DNA of 64,000 bases from Kordia sp. TARA_039_SRF (GTDB lineage Bacteria > Bacteroidota > Bacteroidia > Flavobacteriales > Flavobacteriaceae): positions 43,944-107,943 of the forward strand of contig SMNH02000014.1 in NCBI GenBank assembly GCA_006383075.2, written 5' to 3'. This document shows positions 19,052 through 26,472 of the stretch, in pieces. The notes under the pieces are model-generated. The model was given only the letters and a program-made list of their open reading frames with translations. It did no database searches and was not told the origin of the DNA. Every line of letters begins with the position of its first letter. Within the stretch, counting starts at the first letter, position 1. The position numbers were made by a program, and so were the translations under genes.

Positions 19052-20080
19052 ATGAAAAAAATTATATTCTTACTGTTATTTTGTGCTTTTGCATACCATT
19101 TGAATGCGCAATGTACCATTGATCCGTTTATTCAACAGCATTATGAAACAGACGCAAAGTTGCTGGTTTTGCGTGAAATTATGTCTAATCCAAACGACGT
19201 GGATCGACACAATCCTATCGTATCGCAATCAAGAACAGACGCGTATTTAGAGAAACTTTCTGCTATTTATCAAAACCCTACTAACGAGCCTGCAATAGAT
19301 TCACTTTTTAATGAATTTCAATTTCATGTGAATAGATTTTTGATACGATACAAGAGAATTCAATTTAGAGTCAACACGGATGTGAGTTGGGTACAGACTT
19401 TAAAAGATACACATCTTACCAATGTTCCAGCAATAGATAACTTTTTAAATCAATATCAATTTAGTGTTGAGTATTTTAGTGATTCAACGAACGGAACACC
19501 AGCAATAACTTCTTTTGTGCTTATTACTTCTTTTGACGCATTGAATGTGCAAGCGATTGAAGACGACTTTCAAAATACGGCGCCTACTGAAATTACTGTT
19601 TTAGCTCAAGGCACAATGTACGAGCATCCATGTAATTATATAGGAATTCCCTATCAAATTCCTAGTGATGACTTATTTCCGTCGTATCATGATGTTGTAA
19701 GTTGTGATATCTTATATAATGGAAATAACAGATTCTTGTTTTATCTGAATGGAAATTGTCCGTATTCTCCCGTAAGTCAATCTCGCTATGTCACCGTTTC
19801 AGACGATTGTAGCACAGCAACCTTCTCACGAACACTTTCTAGCGAAGATTTTGAATTAAATAATGTTTCAATCTATCCAAACCCAGCTTCAAACAGCATT
19901 CATATTCAAGGAGTTGACAGCATTCAAACAGTTGAAATTCATTCCATTCAAGGGAAAAAAATGCAAGTGTCCGTTTTCAATTCGCAAATTGATATCAGCA
20001 GTTTACAAAGTGGTATCTACTTTTTAAAAATTACAGATGAACAAAATCGCTCTGTGATTAAAAAAATCATCAAAAAGTAA
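19052..20080 (+). CDS. T9SS-exported protein, tandem paralog 2
   Basis: A 342-residue secreted paralog of the previous gene. It has a signal peptide at 1-19, the same mature start (QCTIDPFIQQHYETDAKLLV), the same four-cysteine arrangement in the last third (PCNYIG, SCDILY, GNCPY, DCSTATF) and a nearly identical sorting domain (VSIYPNPASNSIHIQG to IIKK). The central part has diverged considerably, so the pair is an old duplication with strong conservation at both ends or one kept alike by recombination. The gene probably shares a transcript with its neighbour. No catalytic motif seen. Confidence 0.88.
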   Translation: MKKIIFLLLFCAFAYHLNAQCTIDPFIQQHYETDAKLLVLREIMSNPNDVDRHNPIVSQSRTDAYLEKLSAIYQNPTNEPAIDSLFNEFQFHVNRFLIRYKRIQFRVNTDVSWVQTLKDTHLTNVPAIDNFLNQYQFSVEYFSDSTNGTPAITSFVLITSFDALNVQAIEDDFQNTAPTEITVLAQGTMYEHPCNYIGIPYQIPSDDLFPSYHDVVSCDILYNGNNRFLFYLNGNCPYSPVSQSRYVTVSDDCSTATFSRTLSSEDFELNNVSIYPNPASNSIHIQGVDSIQTVEIHSIQGKKMQVSVFNSQIDISSLQSGIYFLKITDEQNRSVIKKIIKK

Positions 20081-20163
20081 TCTTTCCCGTAGTTGCAGTG
20101 AAAATGCAGACCAATTTTACGCTAATTTTTGCTTGACTTTTATTTTTGGAGAAAGGAAAAACA

Positions 20164-21237
20164 GTGGAGAATTCAACAAAAGTCAAAGGTAGAGGTGCGC
20201 AAAAAAATGTGCACAATCGTTTCTTGGAAGATGCGCATGAAGTCCGTTCCGACTTTTTAGAATACTGCCGAAAAGAAGGAGAAATCGCTGATAAAAACAA
20301 AACGAAATACATCAATGTTTTTCCCAAAACAATTATCAATAAAGTCACAAGTCCCGATGTTGGTATGGAATATTCGCTCAATCCGTATCAAGGTTGTGAG
20401 CATGGTTGTATTTACTGTTATGCCAGAAACAGTCACGAATATTGGGGGTTTAGTGCGGGATTGGATTTTGAACGAAACATCCTCGTCAAGCGAAATGCTG
20501 CTGAATTGCTGGAAGAAAAAATCAAAAAGAAAAGCTGGAAAACACAAACCATTGTATTATCGGGAAATACCGATTGTTATCAACCTGCAGAAAAGGAATT
20601 GGGAATTACGCGCAATCTGCTCAAAGTCTTTCTAAAGTACAAACATCCTGTAGCTATCATTACCAAAAACGCATTGATTTTGCGCGATTTGGATATTTTA
20701 AAAGAATTAGCAAAAGACAATTTAATAGGTGTCAATATTTCTATTACTTCCTTGTCGGAAGAAACACGTCGCGTACTGGAACCGCGAACAGCAACCATTA
20801 AAAAACGTCTTGAAACAGTGGAAATCTTAGCCGCAAATGGAATTCCCGTGAATGTGATGTTGGCGCCAATTATTCCATCCATAAACAGTCATGAAATTCT
20901 GCCGTTGGCTAAAAAAGTGTCTGAATTGGGCGCAACGTCTATTGCGTTTACCATTGTGCGACTCAACGGCGCAATCGGCGAAATTTTTACCGATTGGATT
21001 CGAAAAACCATGCCAGACAAGGCAGATAAAGTGTTGCATCAAATTGAAAGTTGTCACGGCGGCACGTTGAACGACAGTCGCTACGGACACCGAATGCGCG
21101 GCGAAGGAAAAATTGCAGAGCAAATTCGAAACTTAATTCACTTGGCGCGACACAAATATTTCAAAAACAAAAAAATGCCCAGACTCAATACAGCACTGCA
21201 TGAACAATACAAAAACGGACAATATTCGTTGTTTTAA
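20164..21237 (+). CDS. PA0069-family radical SAM protein (SplB-like)
   Basis: A 357-residue radical S-adenosylmethionine enzyme. The 4Fe-4S cluster motif CxxxCxxC is Cys78, Cys82, Cys85 in NPYQGCEHGCIYCYARNSHEYWG. The rest follows the family: SGNTDCYQPAE, ITKNALILRD, NISITSLSEETRRVLEPRT and MLAPIIPSINSHE. It is related to spore photoproduct lyase, but the reaction of the PA0069 group is not established. The start is uncertain: there is no in-frame ATG. GTG at 20164, preceded by GGAGAAAGGA, gives MENSTKVKGRGAQKNVHNRF and keeps the conserved N-terminus; TTG at 20146 adds six residues. Confidence 0.9.
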   Translation: MENSTKVKGRGAQKNVHNRFLEDAHEVRSDFLEYCRKEGEIADKNKTKYINVFPKTIINKVTSPDVGMEYSLNPYQGCEHGCIYCYARNSHEYWGFSAGLDFERNILVKRNAAELLEEKIKKKSWKTQTIVLSGNTDCYQPAEKELGITRNLLKVFLKYKHPVAIITKNALILRDLDILKELAKDNLIGVNISITSLSEETRRVLEPRTATIKKRLETVEILAANGIPVNVMLAPIIPSINSHEILPLAKKVSELGATSIAFTIVRLNGAIGEIFTDWIRKTMPDKADKVLHQIESCHGGTLNDSRYGHRMRGEGKIAEQIRNLIHLARHKYFKNKKMPRLNTALHEQYKNGQYSLF

Positions 21238-21265
21238 TAAGTAAAAAGTAAGATTAGTAGAGTAT

Positions 21266-21495
21266 GTTTTTTCTTTTTCGCAGTGTAGCAGGGATTTTTC
21301 GTGAATTCTTTGAAAGTGTGAGTTGTGGATGATTTAGTGTGTTTTACAGCTCAAAGTAGAGCTTTTTGGTTATAAATCTCGAAAAATCTTTGCGGTTTTG
21401 CTTTTCTCCCTAAAGGGAAAAGCAAAAACACCTCTGAAAAAGCGCCTTTTCTTTTGTTTCGTTTTCTTTGGGTGAGCAAAGAAAATGAAAATAGA
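21266..21495 (+). repeat. Long dispersed non-coding repeat, family E copy 1
   Basis: About 230 bases that recur, diverged, at 45927-46110. Shared blocks are CGCAGTGTAGCAGGGATTTT, then TTGCGGTTTTG, a hairpin at 21395-21429 (arms around CCCTAAAGGG), ACACCTCTG, and a second hairpin at 21462-21485 (TTTTCTTTG and CAAAGAAAA). In copy 2 the first stem has a C-to-G change on one arm and G-to-C on the other, so the fold is kept. A 63-residue frame on the minus strand here is judged spurious. The rest of the 466-base gap (21238-21703) shows no gene. Confidence 0.7.
21348..21367 (+). terminator. Terminator-like hairpin inside repeat E copy 1
   Basis: AGCTC-AAAGTA-GAGCT followed by a run of five T. It lies 110 bases after the radical SAM stop codon in a segment absent from the second copy of the repeat. 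Confidence 0.45.
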
Positions 21496-21703
21496 AAGAA
21501 ACATTGTAGTTTTTATACCATACTTTGATATAGAAATATAAATTTCATTGGAAAAAAACATAAAGTTTTTGTTGATATCATTACGCTTATCAAAAAATCA
21601 CAACGCTTGTAAAATACTTTTCTTTCTATAAAAAGTATTTTCTTAGATTGAAAAAGAATTCCCAATTTTCAACGTGTATCATCTATAATTAGAAATATAC
21701 ACA

Positions 21704-22135
21704 ATGAAAAACGTAGTTTTATATCTGCTGTCATTTTTGGTATTGTCATGCTCTGTTGATACTGAGAATCTCCAATTGCCAGAAGTATACTTTATTAGTT
21801 TTACCTTTAATGATATTACTTATGTTGTTACGGAATACACTGTTACAATCGACCCAATCGATGAATGGAATCGTATGGTGGAAGTTCCTTTTGACAACGC
21901 TTCAAAAACCTTGCGATTTACCGTTGAAGTAGAAGAAACCAATCAAATGGATACATTACTTTTTGAAGTTGACGATGTTAGTTGGGAATCAGATCCGACG
22001 TATGGAAATCGTGAAACGTCTATTACCAAACACACGGATTCTAATATGGAAGGAACCTTTCGAGTTACGTTTGAAGATGCTTCTGGCAGGGAAATTTATA
22101 GATTTACGAATGGTGTGATTCATATTGAATTCTAA
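21704..22135 (+). CDS. Small predicted lipoprotein, function unknown
   Basis: A 143-residue protein with a lipoprotein signal peptide (VVLYLLSFLVLSCS; the lipidated cysteine is Cys16). The mature part is acidic and beta-rich (FISFTFNDITYVV, TLRFTVEVEETNQMDTLLFEVDD, TFRVTFEDASGREIYRFTNG), reminiscent of a small Ig-like or jelly-roll sandwich. No family was recognised. It stands alone, preceded by the long repeat and followed by an inverted repeat. It is probably outer-membrane or surface attached. Confidence 0.75.
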   Translation: MKNVVLYLLSFLVLSCSVDTENLQLPEVYFISFTFNDITYVVTEYTVTIDPIDEWNRMVEVPFDNASKTLRFTVEVEETNQMDTLLFEVDDVSWESDPTYGNRETSITKHTDSNMEGTFRVTFEDASGREIYRFTNGVIHIEF

Positions 22136-22152
22136 TCAAATTAAGTCAAATC

Positions 22153-22209
22153 GAGCGCAGTCGAGATTACTTTGAAATTATAGTTTCATAATTGTTTTCG
22201 ACTGCGCTC
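22153..22209. terminator. Inverted repeat between convergent genes
   Basis: GAGCGCAGTCGA (22153-22164) and TCGACTGCGCTC (22198-22209) form a perfect 12-bp inverted repeat with a 33-base loop. It sits between the convergent lipoprotein gene and the gene at 22260-22844, so it may act as a two-way 3' structure; no long T-run follows. Confidence 0.45.
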
Positions 22210-22259
22210 AAACTGACACTTTAAGTTTTCAAACTAGTTTTTTTCTTAATCAATTAATA

Positions 22260-22844
22260 TTATCTAAAATTTACATATTCTGTAAACGTTCTTCCTTGAC
22301 TTTCAAAAGTAATCACATACGTTCCTTTTTTCTCTTTGGAGAGTTGAAGCACACGCTCTACAATTTTGGTATTTTTTATATCTTCTTTATAAATAAGCGT
22401 TCTTCCTTGTTGAATAGATTCTGTATAGTACAACTTCATTTGTAGCGGTTGCACATCTAACGAAAGCCTAGATACAAATAAATGATTGCCGTCGAGTCGA
22501 ACCATTGGTTTGTACACCACGGTTTCGTTTTCTTTTTGAAAAGTCACGGTATTGCTTGAAACCGTAAATGGAATGATGACAATTTGTACATCTTTATCTA
22601 GTTCTACGGTATATTTGCCATCAGGCAAAGCAGTTAAATCAAAACCTTTGCGGTAGTTTCCATCTTTTTGGATAGCCTCTTTATACACAACAAGTAAATT
22701 TGCGTCTTTAATCACTAATTGATGCCCTTTCTTCACATTTTCAAAAGTAACTACCAAGTTAGTTTCAGTAGCATTGTGCGCAAAACTCTGTACACTAATT
22801 AGCATTAGTAAGATACATACGATGTAATTGATTCTTGTTTTCAT
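22260..22844 (-). CDS. Exported protein of unknown function
   Basis: A 194-residue protein with a signal peptide (residues 1-22, ending SVQSFAHN). The mature protein is nearly all beta-strand in character: LVVTFENVKKGHQLVIKDANLLVVYKE, then GFDLTALPDGKYTVELDKD, then a second similar half ending KGTYVITFESQGRTFTEYVNFR. This two-domain layout resembles the DUF3244-like or T9SS-tail-like small beta-sandwich proteins of flavobacteria, but there is no sorting tail. It is a single-gene unit with its own -7 box. It is likely periplasmic or surface-exposed. No function can be assigned. Confidence 0.75.
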   Translation of the reverse strand: MKTRINYIVCILLMLISVQSFAHNATETNLVVTFENVKKGHQLVIKDANLLVVYKEAIQKDGNYRKGFDLTALPDGKYTVELDKDVQIVIIPFTVSSNTVTFQKENETVVYKPMVRLDGNHLFVSRLSLDVQPLQMKLYYTESIQQGRTLIYKEDIKNTKIVERVLQLSKEKKGTYVITFESQGRTFTEYVNFR

Positions 22845-22870
22845 GACGTTGTTTTTTTATAATTACATCA

Positions 22871-22878
22871 CAAATCTA
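22871..22878 (-). promoter_or_regulatory. Predicted -7 box of the 22260-22844 gene
   Basis: TAGATTTG on the minus strand, an exact TAnnTTTG match, 26 bases before the ATG. Confidence 0.45.
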
Positions 22879-23019
22879 GTACAGCTTCGAAGATTGAAAA
22901 ACGACTATTTTGGCTAATTTGTGTGTTATTTTAACCATTAAATAATTGTAAACTTCGTATAAAGTTAAAATAGTATAGAATTTAGGTAAATTTACACACT
23001 TTTAAAGCGCTTTTAATAG

Positions 23020-23027
23020 TATTTTTG
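23020..23027 (+). promoter_or_regulatory. Predicted -7 box of the second AraC gene
   Basis: TATTTTTG matches TAnnTTTG and ends 22 bases before the TTG start at 23050. An eight-codon frame, ATG at 23030 to TGA at 23053, lies between them and its stop overlaps the TTG. Confidence 0.45.
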
Positions 23028-23049
23028 TAATGACTGATACGATATTACT

Positions 23050-23919
23050 TTGAATACAAAACCTACACTTGAGAAAATAACGCCCGAATTTGGAAATTCA
23101 ATTTTCGTAGCGCAAAACACTAAAAAGCGCAAGCGAGAAGCTGCATTTTGGCATTTTCATCCAGAAGTGGAATTGGTATATGTGAACAAAGGAAAAGGGA
23201 AATGTCATATCGGGAATCATTTGTCGTACTTCAATAACAGTCAGTTGATTTTGATTGGTTCGAATCTTCCGCACAACGGTTTTGCAGACAGACTAACGTC
23301 TAAAGGAAAAGAAACGCTGATTCAATTCAAAACAGATTTTTTAGGGAAAGACTTTTACAATTTGCCTGAAATGCAACCGATTTATCTTCTTTTAGAAAAA
23401 GCCAAAAAAGGCATTCGTTTTAAGCCAGAAACCAAAAAAGTAGTAGGTCCCAAAATTGAAAAAATACCAAAATACAATGGTTTTAAAAGAGTTGTCAAAC
23501 TGCTGGAAGTATTAAATATGTTAGCATTTGCGGAAGATTACGAATTACTCAACGTAGACGGATTTGCCTTTGAAGCGCAACCGCAAGACAGTGTGAAAAT
23601 TGACACCATTTTTAAGTATATCAACAGCAACTTTCAACGGCATATAAGTTTGGACGAAATAGCAGAAGAAGTAAACATGACTGTACCTGCGTTTTGTCGT
23701 TATTTTAAGAAAATCACGGGAAAAACCTTTACCAAGCTCGTTAATGAATATAGAGTAGTGTATGCGACAAAACTGCTACAGGAAAGCGATAGTAGCATCA
23801 CAGAAATTTGCTACGAAAGTGGTTTCAATAACTTTTCACATTTCAACAAACTGTTTAAAGAAATTACAGGAAAAAGTGCTTCTAAATATAGAAGTGAGAT
23901 GAAGATGATGATTCAATAA
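23050..23919 (+). CDS. AraC-family regulator with N-terminal cupin sensor
   Basis: A 289-residue transcription factor. Residues ~25-110 are a cupin-type AraC_binding domain (AFWHFHPEVELVYVNKGKGKCHIG, then LILIGSNLPHNGFADR), which usually binds a sugar or other small molecule. Residues ~190-289 are the paired helix-turn-helix domain: HISLDEIAEEVNMTVPAFCRYFKK and ITEICYESGFNNFSHFNKLFKE. There is no in-frame ATG before the conserved N-terminus, so TTG at 23050 is taken as start (MNTKPTLEKITPEFG). It converges on the small peptide gene at 23968-24141, with a shared terminator. Its target genes are not evident. Confidence 0.9.
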   Translation: MNTKPTLEKITPEFGNSIFVAQNTKKRKREAAFWHFHPEVELVYVNKGKGKCHIGNHLSYFNNSQLILIGSNLPHNGFADRLTSKGKETLIQFKTDFLGKDFYNLPEMQPIYLLLEKAKKGIRFKPETKKVVGPKIEKIPKYNGFKRVVKLLEVLNMLAFAEDYELLNVDGFAFEAQPQDSVKIDTIFKYINSNFQRHISLDEIAEEVNMTVPAFCRYFKKITGKTFTKLVNEYRVVYATKLLQESDSSITEICYESGFNNFSHFNKLFKEITGKSASKYRSEMKMMIQ

Positions 23920-23948
23920 AAAACCATCTCACAAGTGTAAGATGGTTT
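23915..23948. terminator. Bidirectional terminator between AraC gene and GG-leader peptide gene
   Basis: AAACCATCT (23921-23929) and AGATGGTTT (23940-23948) form a perfect 9-bp stem extended inside by CAC/GTG. On the minus strand it is followed by a T-run, so it best serves the peptide gene; it is also directly after the AraC stop. Confidence 0.75.
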
Positions 23949-23967
23949 CTATATGTGAGTTTTCTAA

Positions 23968-24141
23968 TTAGCGTGTACATACTTTTTTACTATCGCAGTT
24001 CCAACTTGGTCCTGCGGTGCTTGGTGCTGCATTTTGTTCTTCAGAAGGCGGATTTTCGCCGTCAACTCCTCCATAAATGGCAGACAAATTAGAAATAGAT
24101 TTTTTAGAAAGTTTCAATGTTTTCAAGTGATTACGTTTCAT
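23968..24141 (-). CDS. Short GG-leader peptide precursor (57 residues)
   Basis: A small gene easily missed by length cut-offs. The leader is basic and amphipathic with the LKLSKKSIS-LS pattern and ends in Gly-Gly at residues 24-25 (SAIYGG). This matches the Bacteroidetes GG-type natural-product precursor leaders (K-L-x-L-x-K-K-x-I-S-x-L), as in the second peptide at 27981. The putative 32-residue core (VDGENPPSEEQ ... NCDSKKVCTR) is Ser/Pro/Ala-rich with two cysteines. It has its own terminator at 23915-23948. No modifying enzyme, C39 peptidase-transporter or immunity gene is nearby, so maturation would have to occur in trans. Coding is supported by the leader similarity; product nature is inferred. 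Confidence 0.8.
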   Translation of the reverse strand: MKRNHLKTLKLSKKSISNLSAIYGGVDGENPPSEEQNAAPSTAGPSWNCDSKKVCTR

Positions 24142-24285
24142 AATGATTTGATTAAAAAGTTAATAACATTGGCAAGCTACCATAGGAAATGTAAAATTAA
24201 AAACAATGCTGTTGATGGTTTATGAATACGCGGTGATTTCACAGTGAAAGTAAAAAAGTTTACACTATGAATATCGATAAAAAAA

Positions 24286-24945
24286 TCACTTTTCTCCATT
24301 CCACTCTGCGTAGAACTGCGTTAAAAATTGCTCCATAAAAGCATGTCGTTGCTCTGCGATTTTTTGTCCAGTTCGGGTATTCATTTTGTCTTTTAACAAC
24401 AACAATTTTTCATAAAAATGATTAATCGTTGGCGCAGTAGATTTTTTGTATTCTTCCTTCGTCATGTTGAGATTTGGTGCAATGGCAGGATCATATATTT
24501 TACGATTTTTAAATCCGCCATAATTGAAGGTTCTTGCAATTCCGATGGCGCCAATAGCATCCAAACGATCTGCATCTTGAATAACGTCCAATTCTGGTGA
24601 GGTAAATTGCTGCGTAAAGTTTCCGCCTTTAAAGGAAATGTTTTTAATAATGTTTTCTACATGTAGAATGTCCGCTTCCGCCACAGCGATATCTTCCAAA
24701 AAACGACGCGCCACTTTTGGTCCTACAGTTTCGTCGCCGTTGTGAAATTTTGCATCGGCGATATCGTGCAACAACGCGCCCAAACTCACAATAAACACAT
24801 CTACATTTTCATCTTTGGCAATCAACAATGCATTTTTGTATACGCGTTCTATATGAAACCAATCGTGTCCACCTTCTGCATTTGCTAATGTTTTTTGTAC
24901 AAAAGTGATGGTTTTTTGGATGTTTTCTTTTTGAGATGCGGTCAT
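24286..24945 (-). CDS. HD-domain phosphohydrolase
   Basis: A 219-residue metal-dependent hydrolase of the HD superfamily (YedJ/YpgQ-like). Motifs: GGHDWFHIERVYKNAL near residues 20-35 (first His and Arg), LGALLHDIADAKFH near 60-72 (the HD pair) and VIQDADRLDAIGAIGIART near 125-143 (the late conserved Asp). Relatives act on nucleotides or related phosphate esters; the substrate here is unknown. It is the second gene of a minus-strand pair, following plsC-like 24955-25698 by 9 bases. Confidence 0.9.
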   Translation of the reverse strand: MTASQKENIQKTITFVQKTLANAEGGHDWFHIERVYKNALLIAKDENVDVFIVSLGALLHDIADAKFHNGDETVGPKVARRFLEDIAVAEADILHVENIIKNISFKGGNFTQQFTSPELDVIQDADRLDAIGAIGIARTFNYGGFKNRKIYDPAIAPNLNMTKEEYKKSTAPTINHFYEKLLLLKDKMNTRTGQKIAEQRHAFMEQFLTQFYAEWNGEK

Positions 24946-24954
24946 GATGTAAAA

Positions 24955-25698
24955 TTAGGCTGTAATCACTTTTGAAGTCACTATTTTCTCCAACCGTGCA
25001 ATCAACTTATTATAGTTGGTTTTTGTGTAATCGCTCAGTAAAATCGGTTCGTGCGTTTCAATGGTGATTTTGGCGCCTAAACCTAACGGAAACTTTCCGT
25101 ATTTGGTTGTTTTCCACGAATTATTAATCGTTACAGGAACAATTTGCGCATTAGGAATATACTTAAAAAGTATTTCCAATCCTGTAGATTTAAAAGGTTT
25201 CGGAACGCCTGTACGACTTCGAGTGCCTTCTGGAAAAATGATGCCTGCGTGGTTGTTTTTGGAAATCAATTTGGCAAAACGCATAATTTCAGCAATGGCT
25301 TGTTTTTGGTTTTTTCGATCAATCAATGCAGCGCCACTTTTTCGCAAATGATACGAAATACTCGGAATGCCTTTGCCCAATTCTTTTTTACTGATAAATT
25401 TCGGATAGTGCTTTCGAAACATCCAAATCAACGGTGGAATATCGTTCATACTCTGATGATTGGAAACAACAATCAACGGTTTGTTTTTATCAAAAGTAAA
25501 CGTATTGCGAAGTTGGTAGCGAACTCCCAAAATAAGGTGGCCATACATCAAGCTAATTTGTAAGACATTCGCAACTTTATAATGGCCTGTATGTCCGGCA
25601 AGTGTTGTTCCGATCCATAGTAATCCATGAAAAATCACTAAAATCAATCCAAAAACTAGCATGTAAATGCTCGATAATATATAGGATAAAAACTTCAC
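24955..25698 (-). CDS. 1-acyl-sn-glycerol-3-phosphate acyltransferase (PlsC family)
   Basis: A membrane-associated acyltransferase of 247 residues that transfers an acyl chain to lysophosphatidic acid in phospholipid synthesis. The N-terminal ~30 residues are a membrane anchor. The catalytic H-x4-D motif is His81-Asp86 in VVSNHQSMNDIPPL, and the substrate-binding FPEGTRSR is near residue 155, followed by IVPVTINNSW. It is upstream of and probably co-transcribed with the HD hydrolase. Other acyl acceptors cannot be excluded from sequence. Confidence 0.92.
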   Translation of the reverse strand: MKFLSYILSSIYMLVFGLILVIFHGLLWIGTTLAGHTGHYKVANVLQISLMYGHLILGVRYQLRNTFTFDKNKPLIVVSNHQSMNDIPPLIWMFRKHYPKFISKKELGKGIPSISYHLRKSGAALIDRKNQKQAIAEIMRFAKLISKNNHAGIIFPEGTRSRTGVPKPFKSTGLEILFKYIPNAQIVPVTINNSWKTTKYGKFPLGLGAKITIETHEPILLSDYTKTNYNKLIARLEKIVTSKVITA

Positions 25699-25723
25699 GT
25701 AAAAAAGATATTTAGGTTAAAAA

Positions 25724-25858
25724 AAGAGACTGTCTAAAAAGTTTTAACTAACGTCATTCTAGGCTTGGCTCAGAATCTCATCACGCTGACTTTCAACTGT
25801 TATGAGAAACCGAATCAAGTTCGGTTTGACGAAATATGCACTTTTTAGACAGTCTCTT
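25724..25858. repeat. Long-armed inverted repeat enclosing a family D hairpin
   Basis: AAGAGACTGTCTAAAAAG (25724-25741) and CTTTTTAGACAGTCTCTT (25841-25858) are perfect 18-bp arms about 100 bases apart. Inside, AAACCGAA-TCAAG-TTCGGTTT (25807-25827) is a perfect hairpin followed by GACGAA; a relative with paired substitutions is at 47042-47062. The element fills the gap between plsC and the bacilliredoxin gene. It has the shape of a small non-autonomous element, but no target-site duplication was established. Confidence 0.6.
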
Positions 25859-25879
25859 TATAAGGTAATCGATAGTGTA

Positions 25880-26290
25880 TTAACAATTTTCGTTATACGC
25901 ATCTTTTAAGTTCTCAGCAATCATTTCTGCTGGTCTTCCTTCAATATGATGACGCTCTAACATGTGTACTAATTGTCCATCTTTAAACAACGCCATGCTT
26001 GGAGACGAAGGTGGAAAAGGAATCATATAGCTTCTCGCTTTATCAGTTGCTTCTCTATCTACTCCTGCAAAAACCGTTACTAAATGATCGGGTTTTTTAT
26101 CGTTATCTAAAGACATTCGTGCGCCAGGTCTTGCATTCGCCGCAGCACAACCACAAACAGAATTTACAACTACCAAAGTTGTTCCTTCCTTTGCCAACGC
26201 ATTGTCAACAGCTGCTACCGTATGTAATTCTTCAAAACCTACCGCGGTCAAATCTTCGCGCATTGGTTTTACCAATTCTGGTGGATACAT
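25880..26290 (-). CDS. BrxA/BrxB-family bacilliredoxin
   Basis: A 136-residue thioredoxin-fold protein. Bacilliredoxins remove bacillithiol-type mixed disulfides from proteins; the family signature CGC is Cys46-Gly-Cys48 in VVNSVCGCAAANARPG. The C-terminal FPPSSPSMALFKDGQLVHMLERHHIEG matches the family. Many Bacteroidetes carry this gene. It is a single gene with its own -7 box, lying downstream of no obvious partner. The redox thiol used in this organism cannot be told from the window. Confidence 0.93.
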   Translation of the reverse strand: MYPPELVKPMREDLTAVGFEELHTVAAVDNALAKEGTTLVVVNSVCGCAAANARPGARMSLDNDKKPDHLVTVFAGVDREATDKARSYMIPFPPSSPSMALFKDGQLVHMLERHHIEGRPAEMIAENLKDAYNENC

Positions 26291-26333
26291 AATCTTTTAA
26301 ATTAAATTCATGAATAATTTGTACAAAGATACG

Positions 26334-26341
26334 GATAAAGT
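26334..26341 (-). promoter_or_regulatory. Predicted -7 box of the bacilliredoxin gene
   Basis: TATCTTTG on the minus strand, exact TAnnTTTG, 43 bases before the ATG. Confidence 0.5.
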
Positions 26342-26449
26342 TTTTTCTGGCTGAATTTGCGCTGCGCGATTTTTGTTAAAGAAAACGCAAAGAAATTGTC
26401 GTTTTTTTAGAAATCTAGTCGCAGGCAATTATTTTTTCTTTGGAAAATG

Positions 26450-26457
26450 TATCTTTG
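26450..26457 (+). promoter_or_regulatory. Predicted -7 box of the TerB-DnaJ gene
   Basis: TATCTTTG, exact TAnnTTTG, 15 bases before the ATG at 26473. The earlier in-frame ATG at 26440 is upstream of this box and therefore unlikely to be used. Confidence 0.5.
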
Positions 26458-26472
26458 GTAAAAAACAAGAAT

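Noticed and set aside
21370..21561. 63-residue frame on the minus strand
   Set aside because: It lies entirely in the family E repeat, and its lysine/phenylalanine-rich sequence follows from the hairpins; copy 2 does not keep the frame.
26440..26472. ATG 11 codons before the chosen TerB-DnaJ start
   Set aside because: It lies upstream of an exact -7 box at 26450-26457 and the extension has no similarity to the family N-terminus.
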